A stretch of DNA of 64,000 nt from positions 193,730 to 257,729 of the forward strand of contig DATMRS010000002.1 of the NCBI GenBank assembly GCA_035566015.1, in the 5' to 3' direction. Source of the stretch: DATMRS01 sp035566015 (GTDB lineage Bacteria > Pseudomonadota > Alphaproteobacteria > Sphingomonadales > Sphingomonadaceae). This document shows positions 43,687-52,854 of the stretch, in pieces (the first letter of the stretch is position 1; each line of letters begins with the position of its first letter). The notes beneath the pieces were generated by a model, which saw nothing but the letters and a program-made list of their open reading frames with translations, was not told where the DNA came from and made no database searches. Position numbers and translations under genes: made by a program.

Positions 43687-44556
43687 TCAATGCTCGTCGG
43701 CGAGGGCGAGCAGGGTGCGGCCGTAGGCGGTCTTTTCGAACAGGCGGCCGCGCCGGCGAAGCTGGTCGCGATCGATGAAGCCGTTGTGGAAGGCGATCTC
43801 CTCCAGGCAGGCGATCTGCACGCCCTGCCGTTTTTGCAAGGTGCGGACGAACTCGCCCGCCTCGATCAACGTATCGTGCGTGCCCGTGTCGAGCCAGGCA
43901 TAGCCGCGTCCCATCCGCTCGACGTAGAGTTCGCCCATTTCCATATAAGCGCGGTTCAGATCGGTGATTTCCAGCTCGCCGCGCGCGGAGGGTTTGACCT
44001 GCTCGGCGAGGCTGACGACGCGATTGTCGTAGAAATAGAGGCCGGTGACGGCATAATCCGATTTGGGTTCGCGCGGTTTTTCCTCGATCGAAAGGGCGCG
44101 GCCTTCGCCGTCCAGCTCGACCACGCCATAGGCGGCCGGATCTTCCACCTGATAGGCGAAGACGGTCGCACCCTTCTCACGCGATCGGGCGCGCTGGAGC
44201 AGGGTGCCGAGCCCCGCGCCGAAGAAGATATTGTCGCCCAGCACGAGCGCCCCCGGGCTGTCGCCGAGGAAATCGCGGCCGATCAGGAATGCCTGCGCCA
44301 GCCCCTCGGGGCGCGGCTGCACGGCGTAGGAGATGTCGAGGCCAAGCTCCTCTCCCGTGCCGAACAGCCGCCGGTAATTGTCGAGATATTCAGGCGAGGA
44401 GATAATCAATATCTCACGGATATGGGCGAGGAGCAGCACCGACAGCGGGTAATAGATCATCGGCTTGTCGTAGATCGGCAGGAGCTGCTTGTTGATCGCG
44501 AGCGTCGCGGGATGCAGCCGCGTGCCCGTGCCGCCGGCAAGGATGATCCCTTTCAT
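43687..44556 (-). CDS. rfbA: glucose-1-phosphate thymidylyltransferase RfbA/RmlA
   Basis: First enzyme of dTDP-L-rhamnose synthesis: makes dTDP-glucose from glucose-1-phosphate and dTTP. The 289-residue protein starts at ATG 44556 (MKGIILAGGTGTRLHPATLA), overlapping the rfbD stop as ATGA. GGTGTRL is the nucleotide loop, KPMIYYPL and LGDNIFFG the sugar-nucleotide sites. It is last in the operon rfbC-rfbB-rfbD-rfbA and converges on the Crp/Fnr gene with only 4 bases between. Confidence 0.97.
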   Translation of the reverse strand: MKGIILAGGTGTRLHPATLAINKQLLPIYDKPMIYYPLSVLLLAHIREILIISSPEYLDNYRRLFGTGEELGLDISYAVQPRPEGLAQAFLIGRDFLGDSPGALVLGDNIFFGAGLGTLLQRARSREKGATVFAYQVEDPAAYGVVELDGEGRALSIEEKPREPKSDYAVTGLYFYDNRVVSLAEQVKPSARGELEITDLNRAYMEMGELYVERMGRGYAWLDTGTHDTLIEAGEFVRTLQKRQGVQIACLEEIAFHNGFIDRDQLRRRGRLFEKTAYGRTLLALADEH

Positions 44557-45443
44557 GCGTCCTGTTCCTCCAGTGCGGCCAGCAGTTCGTCGAGCATCGC
44601 CCGCCAATTGCGGGGCACAACGCCATGGTTTGCCGCGATCTTCGCGGTCGAAAGGCGGGAATTGGCGGGGCGACGTGCGGGCGTCGGATAGGCGCTGGTC
44701 GGAATCGGCTCCAGCCGGGGCACGGGCCGGCCCGCCTTCGCTTCGAACTCGAAAATGGCGCGCGCGAGGTCGTACCAGCTCGCCTCGCCGGCATTGACGA
44801 AATGATAGGTGCCGGTGGGCGTCGCGTCGTCGGCGATCAGCCGTCCGGCGAGGGTGAGGAGGGTTTCGGCGATGTCGATCGCGCCGGTGGGGCAGCCATG
44901 CTGATCGTCGACGACGCGCAGCAGATCGCGCTCGCGCCCCAGCCGGCGCATCGTCTTGACGAAATTGTGCCCCCAGGGGCTCACCACCCAGGCTGTCCGC
45001 AGGATCAGGGCGCGGGGGTGAGCGGCGCGGACCACCCTCTCGCCCGTCTCCTTCGAAGCGCCATAGACGCCGAGCGGCGCGACGGGGTCTTGCTCGACAT
45101 AAGGCGCGGCTTTCGCCCCGTCGAACACATAGTCGGTCGAGACATGGAGGAAAGGAATGTCCCGCTTCGCCGCGGCTTCGGCCAGCGCGGCGGCGGCGGT
45201 GGCGTTGATCGCGAAGGCCGTTTCACGATCCTCCTCGGCGCGATCGACGGCGGTATAGGCGGCGCAGTTGATGACCGCCGTCCAGTCGCGCGCGCCGATC
45301 ATCGCAGCGATCCGGTCGGGCGAGGCGAGGTCCAGTTCGGCGCGCGTCGGCAAAGCGAGATCGAACCGCCCCCGGTTCGCCCGTGCGATGCCGGTGCCGA
45401 CCTGGCCGGTGCCGCCGGTGACGAGAATCGCGGGGCGGGCCAA
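44553..45443 (-). CDS. rfbD: dTDP-4-dehydrorhamnose reductase RfbD/RmlD
   Basis: Final step to dTDP-L-rhamnose. The 296-residue extended-SDR protein has the cofactor loop LVTGGTGQVG (about 7-16), NCAAYTAVDRAEED and the catalytic YVFDGAKAAPYVEQD plus YGASKETGE (Tyr-x3-Lys). It starts at TTG 45443, immediately after the rfbB stop; no ATG lies close by in frame, so coupling probably relies on the terminating ribosome. Confidence 0.95.
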   Translation of the reverse strand: MARPAILVTGGTGQVGTGIARANRGRFDLALPTRAELDLASPDRIAAMIGARDWTAVINCAAYTAVDRAEEDRETAFAINATAAAALAEAAAKRDIPFLHVSTDYVFDGAKAAPYVEQDPVAPLGVYGASKETGERVVRAAHPRALILRTAWVVSPWGHNFVKTMRRLGRERDLLRVVDDQHGCPTGAIDIAETLLTLAGRLIADDATPTGTYHFVNAGEASWYDLARAIFEFEAKAGRPVPRLEPIPTSAYPTPARRPANSRLSTAKIAANHGVVPRNWRAMLDELLAALEEQDA

Positions 45444-46514
45444 TCAGGCGCTCTTCAGGCCGAGCCGTTCGCCGGCATAGCCGCCCGACAGGATCGGCCG
45501 CCACCAATCCTCATTATCGAGATACCAGTCGATCGTGCGCGCGATGCCGCTTTCAAAACTTTCGCGCGGCGCCCAGCCGAGCCGGTCCTGCAACTTGCTC
45601 GCGTCGATCGCGTAACGGAAATCATGCCCCGGCCGATCGGCGACGAAGCGGATCTGCTCGCGATAGGGCTTGCCGTCCGGGCGTGGGCGAATCCGGTCGA
45701 GCGTGTCGCAGATCGTCTCGACGACGGCGAGGTTGGTGCGTTCAGACCGGCCGCCGATCATATAGCTTTCACCGGCGGTCCCCCGCTCGAACACCGCCGT
45801 CAGCGCGCGGACATGATCGTCGACATAGAGCCAGTCGCGGACGTTCGCGCCGGTGCCGTAAACGGGCAGCGGCTCGCCCGCGAGGCATTTGATGATGACG
45901 AGCGGGATCAGCTTTTCGGGGAAATGATACGGCCCATAATTGTTCGAGCAATTGGTGACGAGCGTCGGCAGGCCGTAAGTGTGGTGCCAGGCGCGGACCA
46001 GATGATCCGATCCCGCCTTCGAAGCCGAATAAGGCGATCGCGGGTCGTAGGCGGTGGTTTCGGTGAAATAACCGTCATCGCCAAGCGCGCCGAACACCTC
46101 GTCGGTCGAGATATGGTGGAAGCGGAAGGCGGCCCGCGCGCTGTCGTCCAGCCCGCGCCAATAGTCGAGCACGGCGGTGAGCAGGCTGAAGGTGCCCACC
46201 AGATTGGTCTGGATGAAGGCGGCGGGGCCATCGATCGAGCGGTCGACATGCGATTCGGCGGCGAGGTGCGTCACCACATCGGGGCGGAACTCGCCCAGGA
46301 GGCGGGCCATCGCCGCGCCGTCACAGATATCGGCGCGTGCGAAGCGGTAGCGGTTGCCGTCCCCGATTCCGGCAAGCGAGGAGAGATTGCCCGCATAGGT
46401 GAGCGCATCGACGTTGAGGACGAGGTGATCGGTGTGGCCGATCAGATGCCGCACGAGCGCCGAGCCGATGAAGCCGGCGCCGCCGGTGACGAAAATGCGC
46501 AAGGGGCGGCTCAT
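45444..46514 (-). CDS. rfbB: dTDP-glucose 4,6-dehydratase RfbB/RmlB
   Basis: Second pathway enzyme, an NAD-dependent 4,6-dehydratase of 356 residues. The cofactor loop is VTGGAGFIGSALVRHLI (about 9-25). HLAAESHVDRSIDGP, the catalytic STDEVFG segment (Thr-Asp-Glu) and YSASKAGSDHLVRAW (Tyr-x3-Lys) are all typical of RmlB. It overlaps the rfbC stop as ATGA. Confidence 0.97.
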   Translation of the reverse strand: MSRPLRIFVTGGAGFIGSALVRHLIGHTDHLVLNVDALTYAGNLSSLAGIGDGNRYRFARADICDGAAMARLLGEFRPDVVTHLAAESHVDRSIDGPAAFIQTNLVGTFSLLTAVLDYWRGLDDSARAAFRFHHISTDEVFGALGDDGYFTETTAYDPRSPYSASKAGSDHLVRAWHHTYGLPTLVTNCSNNYGPYHFPEKLIPLVIIKCLAGEPLPVYGTGANVRDWLYVDDHVRALTAVFERGTAGESYMIGGRSERTNLAVVETICDTLDRIRPRPDGKPYREQIRFVADRPGHDFRYAIDASKLQDRLGWAPRESFESGIARTIDWYLDNEDWWRPILSGGYAGERLGLKSA

Positions 46515-47086
46515 GCGGGGCTCCGCGCTACGAGAGGTTCAAGCGGGCCGCCTTCATAGGCGAAGGGGCTCTCGAGATCGGCCAAACGCGGGAGGACCGC
46601 GTCCTTGTCCGAAACGATCGCGCCCGAAGAAGGAAGCGGCCAGTTGATACCCAGCGCGGGATCGTCCCAGCGCAGGCCACCTTCATTCTCGGGCGCGTAG
46701 AGCGCCGACGCCTTGTAGGCGACCTCGCTGTCCGGCTGAAGCGTGACGAAGCCATGGGCGAAGCCGGCGGGAATATAGAGCTGGTGGCCGTTCTCGGCGG
46801 AAAGCTCCGCCGCCTGCCATTGGCCGTAGGTGGGCGAGCCGTGGCGTATATCCACGGCTACATCCCAGATCGCGCCCCGGATGCAGCGGATAAGCTTCGC
46901 CTGCGCATGCGGCGGCGCCTGGAAATGGAGGCCGCGGATCGTGCCCACAGGCCGGGACAGCGAATGGTTGTCCTGGATGAAGGTTTCGTCGATCCCGGCG
47001 TTCGCCCATTTTGCCTGATGATAGCTTTCGCTGAACCAGCCTCGGTTGTCCTCGAACCTTCGCACGGTGAGAAGAAGTACGGGCAA
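46511..47086 (-). CDS. rfbC: dTDP-4-dehydrorhamnose 3,5-epimerase RfbC/RmlC
   Basis: Third pathway enzyme, a cupin of 191 residues. RGLHFQAPPHAQAKLIRCIRG (split motif RGLHFQ with catalytic His, and AKL-RC-RG), DVAVDIRHGSPTYG and YIPAGFAHGFVTL are the RmlC signature. The first possible start in frame is TTG 47086, giving an N-terminus (MPVLLLTVRRFEDNRGWF) about ten residues shorter than usual; no ATG or GTG lies upstream in frame, so the true start is uncertain. It heads the operon. Confidence 0.93.
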   Translation of the reverse strand: MPVLLLTVRRFEDNRGWFSESYHQAKWANAGIDETFIQDNHSLSRPVGTIRGLHFQAPPHAQAKLIRCIRGAIWDVAVDIRHGSPTYGQWQAAELSAENGHQLYIPAGFAHGFVTLQPDSEVAYKASALYAPENEGGLRWDDPALGINWPLPSSGAIVSDKDAVLPRLADLESPFAYEGGPLEPLVARSPA

Positions 47087-47233
47087 GTGCGTGTTTCCAT
47101 TTCTGATCGCGGCCGACCCGTCCTAATGACGGAATGTTGCGAAAGACCCTATCTATTGTCCGCATAGCGGGGGAGGGACAATGCTATCAAGCGAGCGCTT
47201 GGGGCGCTACGCTGACCGAAACGGGAGAATCGC

Positions 47234-48160
47234 ATGGGCGACGGCCATGGCCACCATCATCATGGCATGCGGGCGCAGCATGATTATGGCGCCGCCTTCG
47301 CAATCGGGATCGTGCTCAACATCATCTTCGTGGGCGTCGAGGCCGGCTACGGCTTCGTGGCCGATTCGGTCGCGCTGATCGCGGATGCGGGGCACAATCT
47401 GTTCGACGTGCTGGGGCTGGCGATCGCCTGGGTGGCCTGGATGCTGGCCAAACGGCAGCCGACGGAGCGCTTCACCTATGGCATGCGCGGCTCCACGATC
47501 CTTGCGGCGCTGCTCAACGCGCTGTTGCTGTTGTTCGCCTGCGGGGCCATCGCGCTGGAAGGCGTGCAGCGGCTGATCGATCCGCGCCCTGTTTCGGGCG
47601 GGATCGTGATGGGCGTCGCGGCCGTCGGCATCATCGTCAATTTCGGCACCGCGCTGCTGTTCGCGCGGGGGCGCAAGCATGACATCAACCTGCGCGGCGC
47701 CTTCCTGCATATGGCCGCGGACGGCGTGGTTTCGGCGGGCGTCGTCGTGGCCGGCTTCCTGACGCTAAAGACGGGCAAGGGCTGGATCGATCCCGCGACG
47801 AGCCTCATCATAGTCGTCGTGATCTTCCTGGGGACTTGGGCCCTTCTGCGCGAATCGGTGGCGCTGGCAATGGACGCGGTGCCGACCGGCATAGACCCGC
47901 GCGCGGTAAGCGAGCGGTTAGCCCGTGTACCCGGCGTCGCACGCGTCCACCATCTCCATATCTGGCCGACAAGCACGACAGAAACCGCGCTGACGACGCA
48001 TCTGGTAATGCCCGGCGGTCATCCGGGGGACGGCTTCCTGCGCGAAGTGGCGCACATCATGGAGCATGACTTCGCGATCGGCCACGCCACCTTCCAGATC
48101 GAGACGGGGGACGCGGACTGCGTCGTCCCCGTCGATTGTGCGCCCGTGCCCGAAAACTGA
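47234..48160 (+). CDS. cation diffusion facilitator (metal exporter)
   Basis: A 308-residue CDF-family antiporter that exports Zn, Co, Cd or similar ions in exchange for protons. The N-terminus is a His cluster (MGDGHGHHHHGM). Six membrane helices carry the metal site motifs ADAGHNLFD (helix II, HxxxD) and HMAADGVVSAG (helix V, HxxxD), and a cytoplasmic C-terminal domain has the metal-binding histidines around VHHLHIW. The motifs suggest a Zn/Co-type CzcD/DmeF relative; the metal is not determinable. GGGAG precedes the ATG. Confidence 0.92.
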   Translation: MGDGHGHHHHGMRAQHDYGAAFAIGIVLNIIFVGVEAGYGFVADSVALIADAGHNLFDVLGLAIAWVAWMLAKRQPTERFTYGMRGSTILAALLNALLLLFACGAIALEGVQRLIDPRPVSGGIVMGVAAVGIIVNFGTALLFARGRKHDINLRGAFLHMAADGVVSAGVVVAGFLTLKTGKGWIDPATSLIIVVVIFLGTWALLRESVALAMDAVPTGIDPRAVSERLARVPGVARVHHLHIWPTSTTETALTTHLVMPGGHPGDGFLREVAHIMEHDFAIGHATFQIETGDADCVVPVDCAPVPEN

Positions 48161-48769
48161 TCAGCGCGGTTCGTCTATTCCCGTTTCGGTCACGGTGGGA
48201 TCGGCGAGGCGAAGGCGAGCGAACTCGAAGACCTGCCGGCCGACCAACTCCAACTGTGCATTGGCGCCCTTGTCGCTGCACGCCCCGTCGCGGAAGATAC
48301 CGCCCGAAGTATTGATCGCCGCGCCCAGCGGCGTCGGCCAGCCGCGCAGCGCATGGACGATCGAGCGAAGGGTCGCGAGCGTGCTGCCCGTCGCCTGCCA
48401 TCCATAAGCGGTGCTGATGAGGCCGACGGGCACCCCGTCGAGATAGACCCGCTCGTCCTTCGCGGTTTCCTCCAGATAGTCGATCGCATTCTTCACGAGG
48501 CCCGATATGGAGCCGTGATAGCCCGGGCTGGCGATGATGATCCCGTCGGCGGCGCGCACCGCCTCGACCAGCGCCTTGCCTTCGGCCGATTCGGCGGAGC
48601 CTTCGGTAAGATAATGGGGAAGGGCGGCAAGCGGCGCACCGCCGAACATCTTCACCGTGGCGCCCGCGCGTTCCGCCGAGGCCAGAGCCAGTGCGAGCGC
48701 CTGTTCGGTGGAGGAGGAGGGCGCGGCCGTGCCGCCGATTCCCACGATGAACGGCTTCATATTCGTCAT
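48161..48769 (-). CDS. NADPH-dependent FMN reductase-like flavoprotein
   Basis: A 202-residue flavodoxin-fold reductase starting at ATG 48769 (MTNMKPFIVGIGGTAAPSSSTEQAL), with GGAAGGGAAG upstream. The FMN phosphate loop is GGTAAPSSST, and the ASPGYHGSISGLVKNAIDYLE segment is the flavin/NADPH site typical of the family (SPxYxxSxxGxLKNaiD). Such enzymes reduce FMN or quinones. Its stop abuts that of the convergent CDF gene. Confidence 0.9.
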   Translation of the reverse strand: MTNMKPFIVGIGGTAAPSSSTEQALALALASAERAGATVKMFGGAPLAALPHYLTEGSAESAEGKALVEAVRAADGIIIASPGYHGSISGLVKNAIDYLEETAKDERVYLDGVPVGLISTAYGWQATGSTLATLRSIVHALRGWPTPLGAAINTSGGIFRDGACSDKGANAQLELVGRQVFEFARLRLADPTVTETGIDEPR

Positions 48770-48886
48770 GCTTCCCCTTCCGCCTTCCTCTATACCAGAC
48801 CGCTTGCCACAGGCTGTCGGCCGGCAAAAGGGCCAAGTGCACGAAGTTGGGTCGCCTCGGGCCCGGTGGTTGCCTATAGGAAAGCG

Positions 48887-51103
48887 ATGCCGCGCCGCCA
48901 TTCACCGGGCCTCCCCACCCGCCAGCAGATACTGGATTTCATCACCCAGTCGGATCAGCCGGCCGGCAAGCGTGAAATCGCCCGCGCCTTCGGGCTTTCG
49001 GCGCAGGAGAAGATCGCGCTCAAGGCGCTGCTCAAGGACATGGCCGACGAAGGGCTGATCGATTCGGCACCCGGCCGCGCCTTTCACAAGATGGGCGGAG
49101 TGCCGAAAGTCACCGTGTTGCGGATCGTCGATGTGGATGACGGCCAGCCGATAGCGGTGCCCGAACATTGGCATGCCGAGGGGCCGCCGCCCCGGCTGCG
49201 CGTGATGGAGCGGGGCAAGCGTTCGCCGCTCGGCCCCGGCGACAGGGTCCTGGCGCGCACCGAGGAGAAGGGGGCGGGCTGGCTCGCGCATCCGATGAAG
49301 CGACTGGCGCGCGGCGAGGAATTGTTGCTGGGCGTCCTCCATGACGAGGGCGGCAAATTGTGGCTGAAACCAGTCGATAAGCGCGAAAAGCATGACTGGC
49401 CGGTGTCGGATGCGGGCGACGCGGCGGCGGGGGATCTCGTCCTCGCCGAAAAGGGCGGTCGACCGCCGAGAAGGACCGCGCGCGTCACCGAGATATTGGG
49501 CGACCCCTTCGCGCCGCGCGCCTTCAGCCTGATCGCGATCCATCGCCACGGCATTCCCGACACCTTCCCCGAGGAGGTGCTCGAAGAGGCGGTGGGCACG
49601 GCGAAGCGCAGCTTCGGCGAGGGGCGCGAGGATCTTCGGCACCTGCCGATCGTCGCGATCGATCCCGCCGACGCGCGCGACCATGACGACGCGGTCTGGG
49701 CCGCGCCCGACGACGATCCGGCCAATGCCGGCGGCTTCCGGGCGATTGTCGCGATCGCCGACGTGTCTTTCTATGTCCGCCCCGGCGGCCGGCTGGATCG
49801 CGAGGCGAGAAAGCGCGGCAACAGCGTCTATTTCCCCGATCGCGTGGTGCCGATGCTGCCCGAAACGCTTTCGGCGGATATCTGCTCGCTCAGGGCGGAT
49901 GAGGATCGCTGCGCGCTCGTCTGCCACCTGACGATCGCGCACAACGGCACACTCAAGGGGTGGCGCTTCACCCGTGCCCTGATTCGCGTCGCGGCTAACA
50001 TCGCTTACGAGGATGCGCAGGCGGCGATCGACGGCGTCGAAGGCGCGGTGGAGGTTCGCCTTGTCGAGAGCGCCTTGCGGCCGCTTTGGGCGGCGTGGGG
50101 TGCGCTTTCCAAGGCACGCGACCGGCGCGTGCCGCTCGACCTCGACCTGCCCGAGCGGCGCGTGGTGCTCGACGAGAAGGGGCGCATCCTTTCGGTCGCC
50201 CCGCGCGAGCGGCTTGATGCGCATCGGCTGATCGAAGATTATATGATCGCCGCCAACGTCGCCGCCGCCAAGGCGCTGGAGGCGAAGAAGGCGCCGGTCA
50301 TGTATCGCGTCCACGAGCCGCCGAGTCGCGAAAAGCTGGTGGCGCTCAAGGATTATCTCGACACGTTCGGCATCGCCTTCGCGCTTGGGCAGGTGATCCG
50401 TCCGGCCACCTTCAATCATATCCTCGAACGGATCGACGACGAAGCGCTCCGCCCGCAGATCATGGAACAGATTTTACGAAGCCAGACCCAGGCTTATTAT
50501 GCGCCGGTCAATGCCGGCCATTTCGGGCTGACACTGGGTAGTTACGCCCATTTCACCAGCCCGATCCGGCGCTATGCCGACCTGATCGTTCACCGTGCGC
50601 TGGTGGACGCCTATGGACTAGGCGAGGGCGGATTGCCGCGCGAGGAGGCGGACAATATGGCGCGGCTGGGCGAGTTGATCTCGGCCGCCGAACGCCGGGC
50701 GATGATTGCCGAGCGCGAGACGGTGGATCGCTATGTCGCCGCCTATCTCGCCACCCATGTCGGCGAAGTGCTCGAAACGCGGATCACGGGCGTACAGAGC
50801 TTCGGTTTCTTCGCGACGGTGGAAGGGCTGGGCGGTGACGGGCTGGTGCCGGTATCGACGCTGGGGGCGGAGCATTTTCGCTATGACGAAGCGGCGCGCG
50901 CGCTGATCGGTGACGACAGCGGCGATCGCTATACGATCGGACAGCGGATCGGCCTGCGCCTTGTCGAAGCCAATCCGATCAGCGGCGCGTTGCGGTTCGA
51001 ATTGCCCGAGGGCGCGAATCATATGCCGATGCCGCGTCGCAAGGACCGCCGAATAACAGGCCGGCGCGGCCGTCCGCCCAACATCCGGCACCGGAGCCGC
51101 TGA
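48887..51103 (+). CDS. rnr: ribonuclease R
   Basis: A 738-residue 3'-5' exoribonuclease that degrades structured RNA. It shows an N-terminal winged-helix region (RQQILDFITQSDQPAGKREIARAF), cold-shock/OB domains, the RNB catalytic domain with the acidic cluster IDPADARDHDDAVW (from about residue 259), and GSYAHFTSPIRRYADLIVHR, plus a C-terminal S1 domain (ETRITGVQSFGFFATVEG) and a basic tail (RRKDRRITGRRGR). ATG 48887 is preceded by AGGAAAG; the upstream frame is noncoding. Confidence 0.97.
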   Translation: MPRRHSPGLPTRQQILDFITQSDQPAGKREIARAFGLSAQEKIALKALLKDMADEGLIDSAPGRAFHKMGGVPKVTVLRIVDVDDGQPIAVPEHWHAEGPPPRLRVMERGKRSPLGPGDRVLARTEEKGAGWLAHPMKRLARGEELLLGVLHDEGGKLWLKPVDKREKHDWPVSDAGDAAAGDLVLAEKGGRPPRRTARVTEILGDPFAPRAFSLIAIHRHGIPDTFPEEVLEEAVGTAKRSFGEGREDLRHLPIVAIDPADARDHDDAVWAAPDDDPANAGGFRAIVAIADVSFYVRPGGRLDREARKRGNSVYFPDRVVPMLPETLSADICSLRADEDRCALVCHLTIAHNGTLKGWRFTRALIRVAANIAYEDAQAAIDGVEGAVEVRLVESALRPLWAAWGALSKARDRRVPLDLDLPERRVVLDEKGRILSVAPRERLDAHRLIEDYMIAANVAAAKALEAKKAPVMYRVHEPPSREKLVALKDYLDTFGIAFALGQVIRPATFNHILERIDDEALRPQIMEQILRSQTQAYYAPVNAGHFGLTLGSYAHFTSPIRRYADLIVHRALVDAYGLGEGGLPREEADNMARLGELISAAERRAMIAERETVDRYVAAYLATHVGEVLETRITGVQSFGFFATVEGLGGDGLVPVSTLGAEHFRYDEAARALIGDDSGDRYTIGQRIGLRLVEANPISGALRFELPEGANHMPMPRRKDRRITGRRGRPPNIRHRSR

Positions 51104-51108
51104 CCCCT

Positions 51109-52839
51109 TCAGTGTTTCGTGGCGGCTTCCTCGGTGCGGCGGCGGACCCGGCTGGGAAGAAGCGCGCCGTGCTGGCGGAGGATGGGATAGGCGGCGGCCT
51201 CAACCAGATGGGCATTGACGCGCTTGAGATCGCCGAGTGCATCGAGATGCAGCGAACTCGTCTCCACCGTATTGATGTTGCCCGAGCGCAGGCGATCGAA
51301 ATGGGCGGCGATCGCCTGGCTCTCCTCCTCGCGAAACACTTCCTTTTCGCCCGCGAGCGTCCGGGCGGCGCTTTCGTCGCCGCTCAGGAAAAGCGAGGCT
51401 GCCTTGTGGACGTTGGCGATGAGGCGATCCACCTGCCCGGCAAGATCGGCTTCGCCTTCCGGCGAGAAGACGAGCCCGCGTTTCAGGCGGCGTGAGGCAA
51501 TGCCGAGGAGATTGCGATCGACGATGTCGCCCGCCTGCTCCATGTTGATCGTGAAGGCGAGAATGCGCGCGATCCGCTGCCGGTCATCCTCATTGAGGCG
51601 CGCCGTTTCGATCGAGACGACATAGTCCTTGATCGCGGTGCTGAGGCTATCGAGCACGTCGTCGAGCCGCTTGGTCTGCCCGATCAGGCGGCGATCATTC
51701 TCGTGCAGGGCGGTGCGCAGGCCGGCGAGCATTTGGGCGAGCACATCGGCAAGGCGCAGCGCCTCGCGCGTTGCATGGCCCAGCGCAAGCGAGGGTGTCT
51801 TACGCGCGCCCGGCTCCAGATAGAGCGGCGTGGCCGGGTCGGCCTCGTCGACGCGCGCGGGCAGCCATTTTTCGAGCAGGCGCGCGTAGAGCGGCAACCA
51901 GGGAAAGAAGAGCAGCGCCAGCACGATATTGAAGGCGGTGTGGAAATTGGCGACAATGCGGGCGGGATCGGCTTCGATATCCGTTACCAGCGGTGGAATA
52001 AGCGGAAAGAGGGCGAGCACCGCGAGCACGCCCACCAGTCGGTTGACGAGATTGCCGATCGGCAGCCGCCGCGTGGCGGGATTGCGCGCCATGCCCGTTT
52101 CCAGAACCGGATTCAGCGCGCTGCCGAGATTGGCCCCCAGCGTCACCGCGATCGCGGCGGGGAGGGGCAGCGCGCCATTTGCCGCGAAGGACATGGCGAG
52201 CAGCACGATCGCGACGCTGGAATGTGCCGCCCAGGTCAGCATCGCGGCGGCAAGGACCAGGAAGACGATGTGGGTCGCGAGTCCGCCGAGCATCGTGCGC
52301 AGGATCGGCTGCGTCGTCAGCGGCGCGAGCAGGACGAGGAACTGGTGGAGCGCGAGCAGGATGAGCCCCAGCCCGATCAGCACGCGCCCGAGATCGCGCG
52401 GCGCGGCATTGCCCCGGCGGAACAGGATCACGCCGAGCAGGACGAGGACCGGCGCGACCGCGACGACATCGAAAGACAGAACCTGGACGATTAAAGTCGT
52501 CCCGACATTCGCGCCCAGCATCACTGCGAGCGCGGGGGCCAGCGCCACCAACCCGCGCGCGCTGAATCCCGCGACCATCAGCCCCGTCGCTGTGCTGCTC
52601 TGGAGCAGTGCCGTTACGCCCAGCCCGGCCAGAAAAGCCTTGAAGGGATTGCGCAGCGCTCCGCCCAGCCGATCGCGTAGCTGCCCACCGAATGCGCGCA
52701 GAATCCCGCTCTCGACCATATGGACGCCCCAGAGCAGCAGCGCGACCGAGCCCGCCACATCGAGAAGCGTGAGGGAAATCTTGATGTGCCAGGCCTCCTT
52801 TGCCGGACATCCTAACGCCCGTCGGGGCGATAGGATCAA
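51109..52839 (-). CDS. Na+/phosphate cotransporter (NptA/YjbB type) with PhoU-like tail
   Basis: A protein of up to 576 residues. The N-terminal half has paired inverted repeats with the QSST motif (VTALLQSSTATGLMV and the later AAHSSVAIVLLAM), the hallmark of the type II Na/Pi cotransporter family. The C-terminal about 200 residues are helical and PhoU-like (LADVLAQMLAGLRTAL onward). Such carriers move phosphate, in bacteria often outward. The only standard start is TTG 52839, but the family N-terminus begins about 18 codons later; see the separate start-site entry. Its stop is close to that of convergent rnr. Confidence 0.9.
   Translation of the reverse strand: MILSPRRALGCPAKEAWHIKISLTLLDVAGSVALLLWGVHMVESGILRAFGGQLRDRLGGALRNPFKAFLAGLGVTALLQSSTATGLMVAGFSARGLVALAPALAVMLGANVGTTLIVQVLSFDVVAVAPVLVLLGVILFRRGNAAPRDLGRVLIGLGLILLALHQFLVLLAPLTTQPILRTMLGGLATHIVFLVLAAAMLTWAAHSSVAIVLLAMSFAANGALPLPAAIAVTLGANLGSALNPVLETGMARNPATRRLPIGNLVNRLVGVLAVLALFPLIPPLVTDIEADPARIVANFHTAFNIVLALLFFPWLPLYARLLEKWLPARVDEADPATPLYLEPGARKTPSLALGHATREALRLADVLAQMLAGLRTALHENDRRLIGQTKRLDDVLDSLSTAIKDYVVSIETARLNEDDRQRIARILAFTINMEQAGDIVDRNLLGIASRRLKRGLVFSPEGEADLAGQVDRLIANVHKAASLFLSGDESAARTLAGEKEVFREEESQAIAAHFDRLRSGNINTVETSSLHLDALGDLKRVNAHLVEAAAYPILRQHGALLPSRVRRRTEEAATKH
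52783..52800 (-). promoter_or_regulatory. strong ribosome-binding site facing a possible AUC start
   Basis: On the minus strand AAGGAGG (52800-52794) is followed after 8 bases by ATC (52785-52783), then AAG ATT TCC CTC, reading (M)KISLTLLDVAG. This is just where Na/Pi cotransporters normally begin. No ATG, GTG or TTG is at the optimal distance; the only upstream standard codon is TTG 52839 with a weak site. Confidence 0.4.
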
Positions 52840-52854
52840 GCCAAGCCTTGCCCG

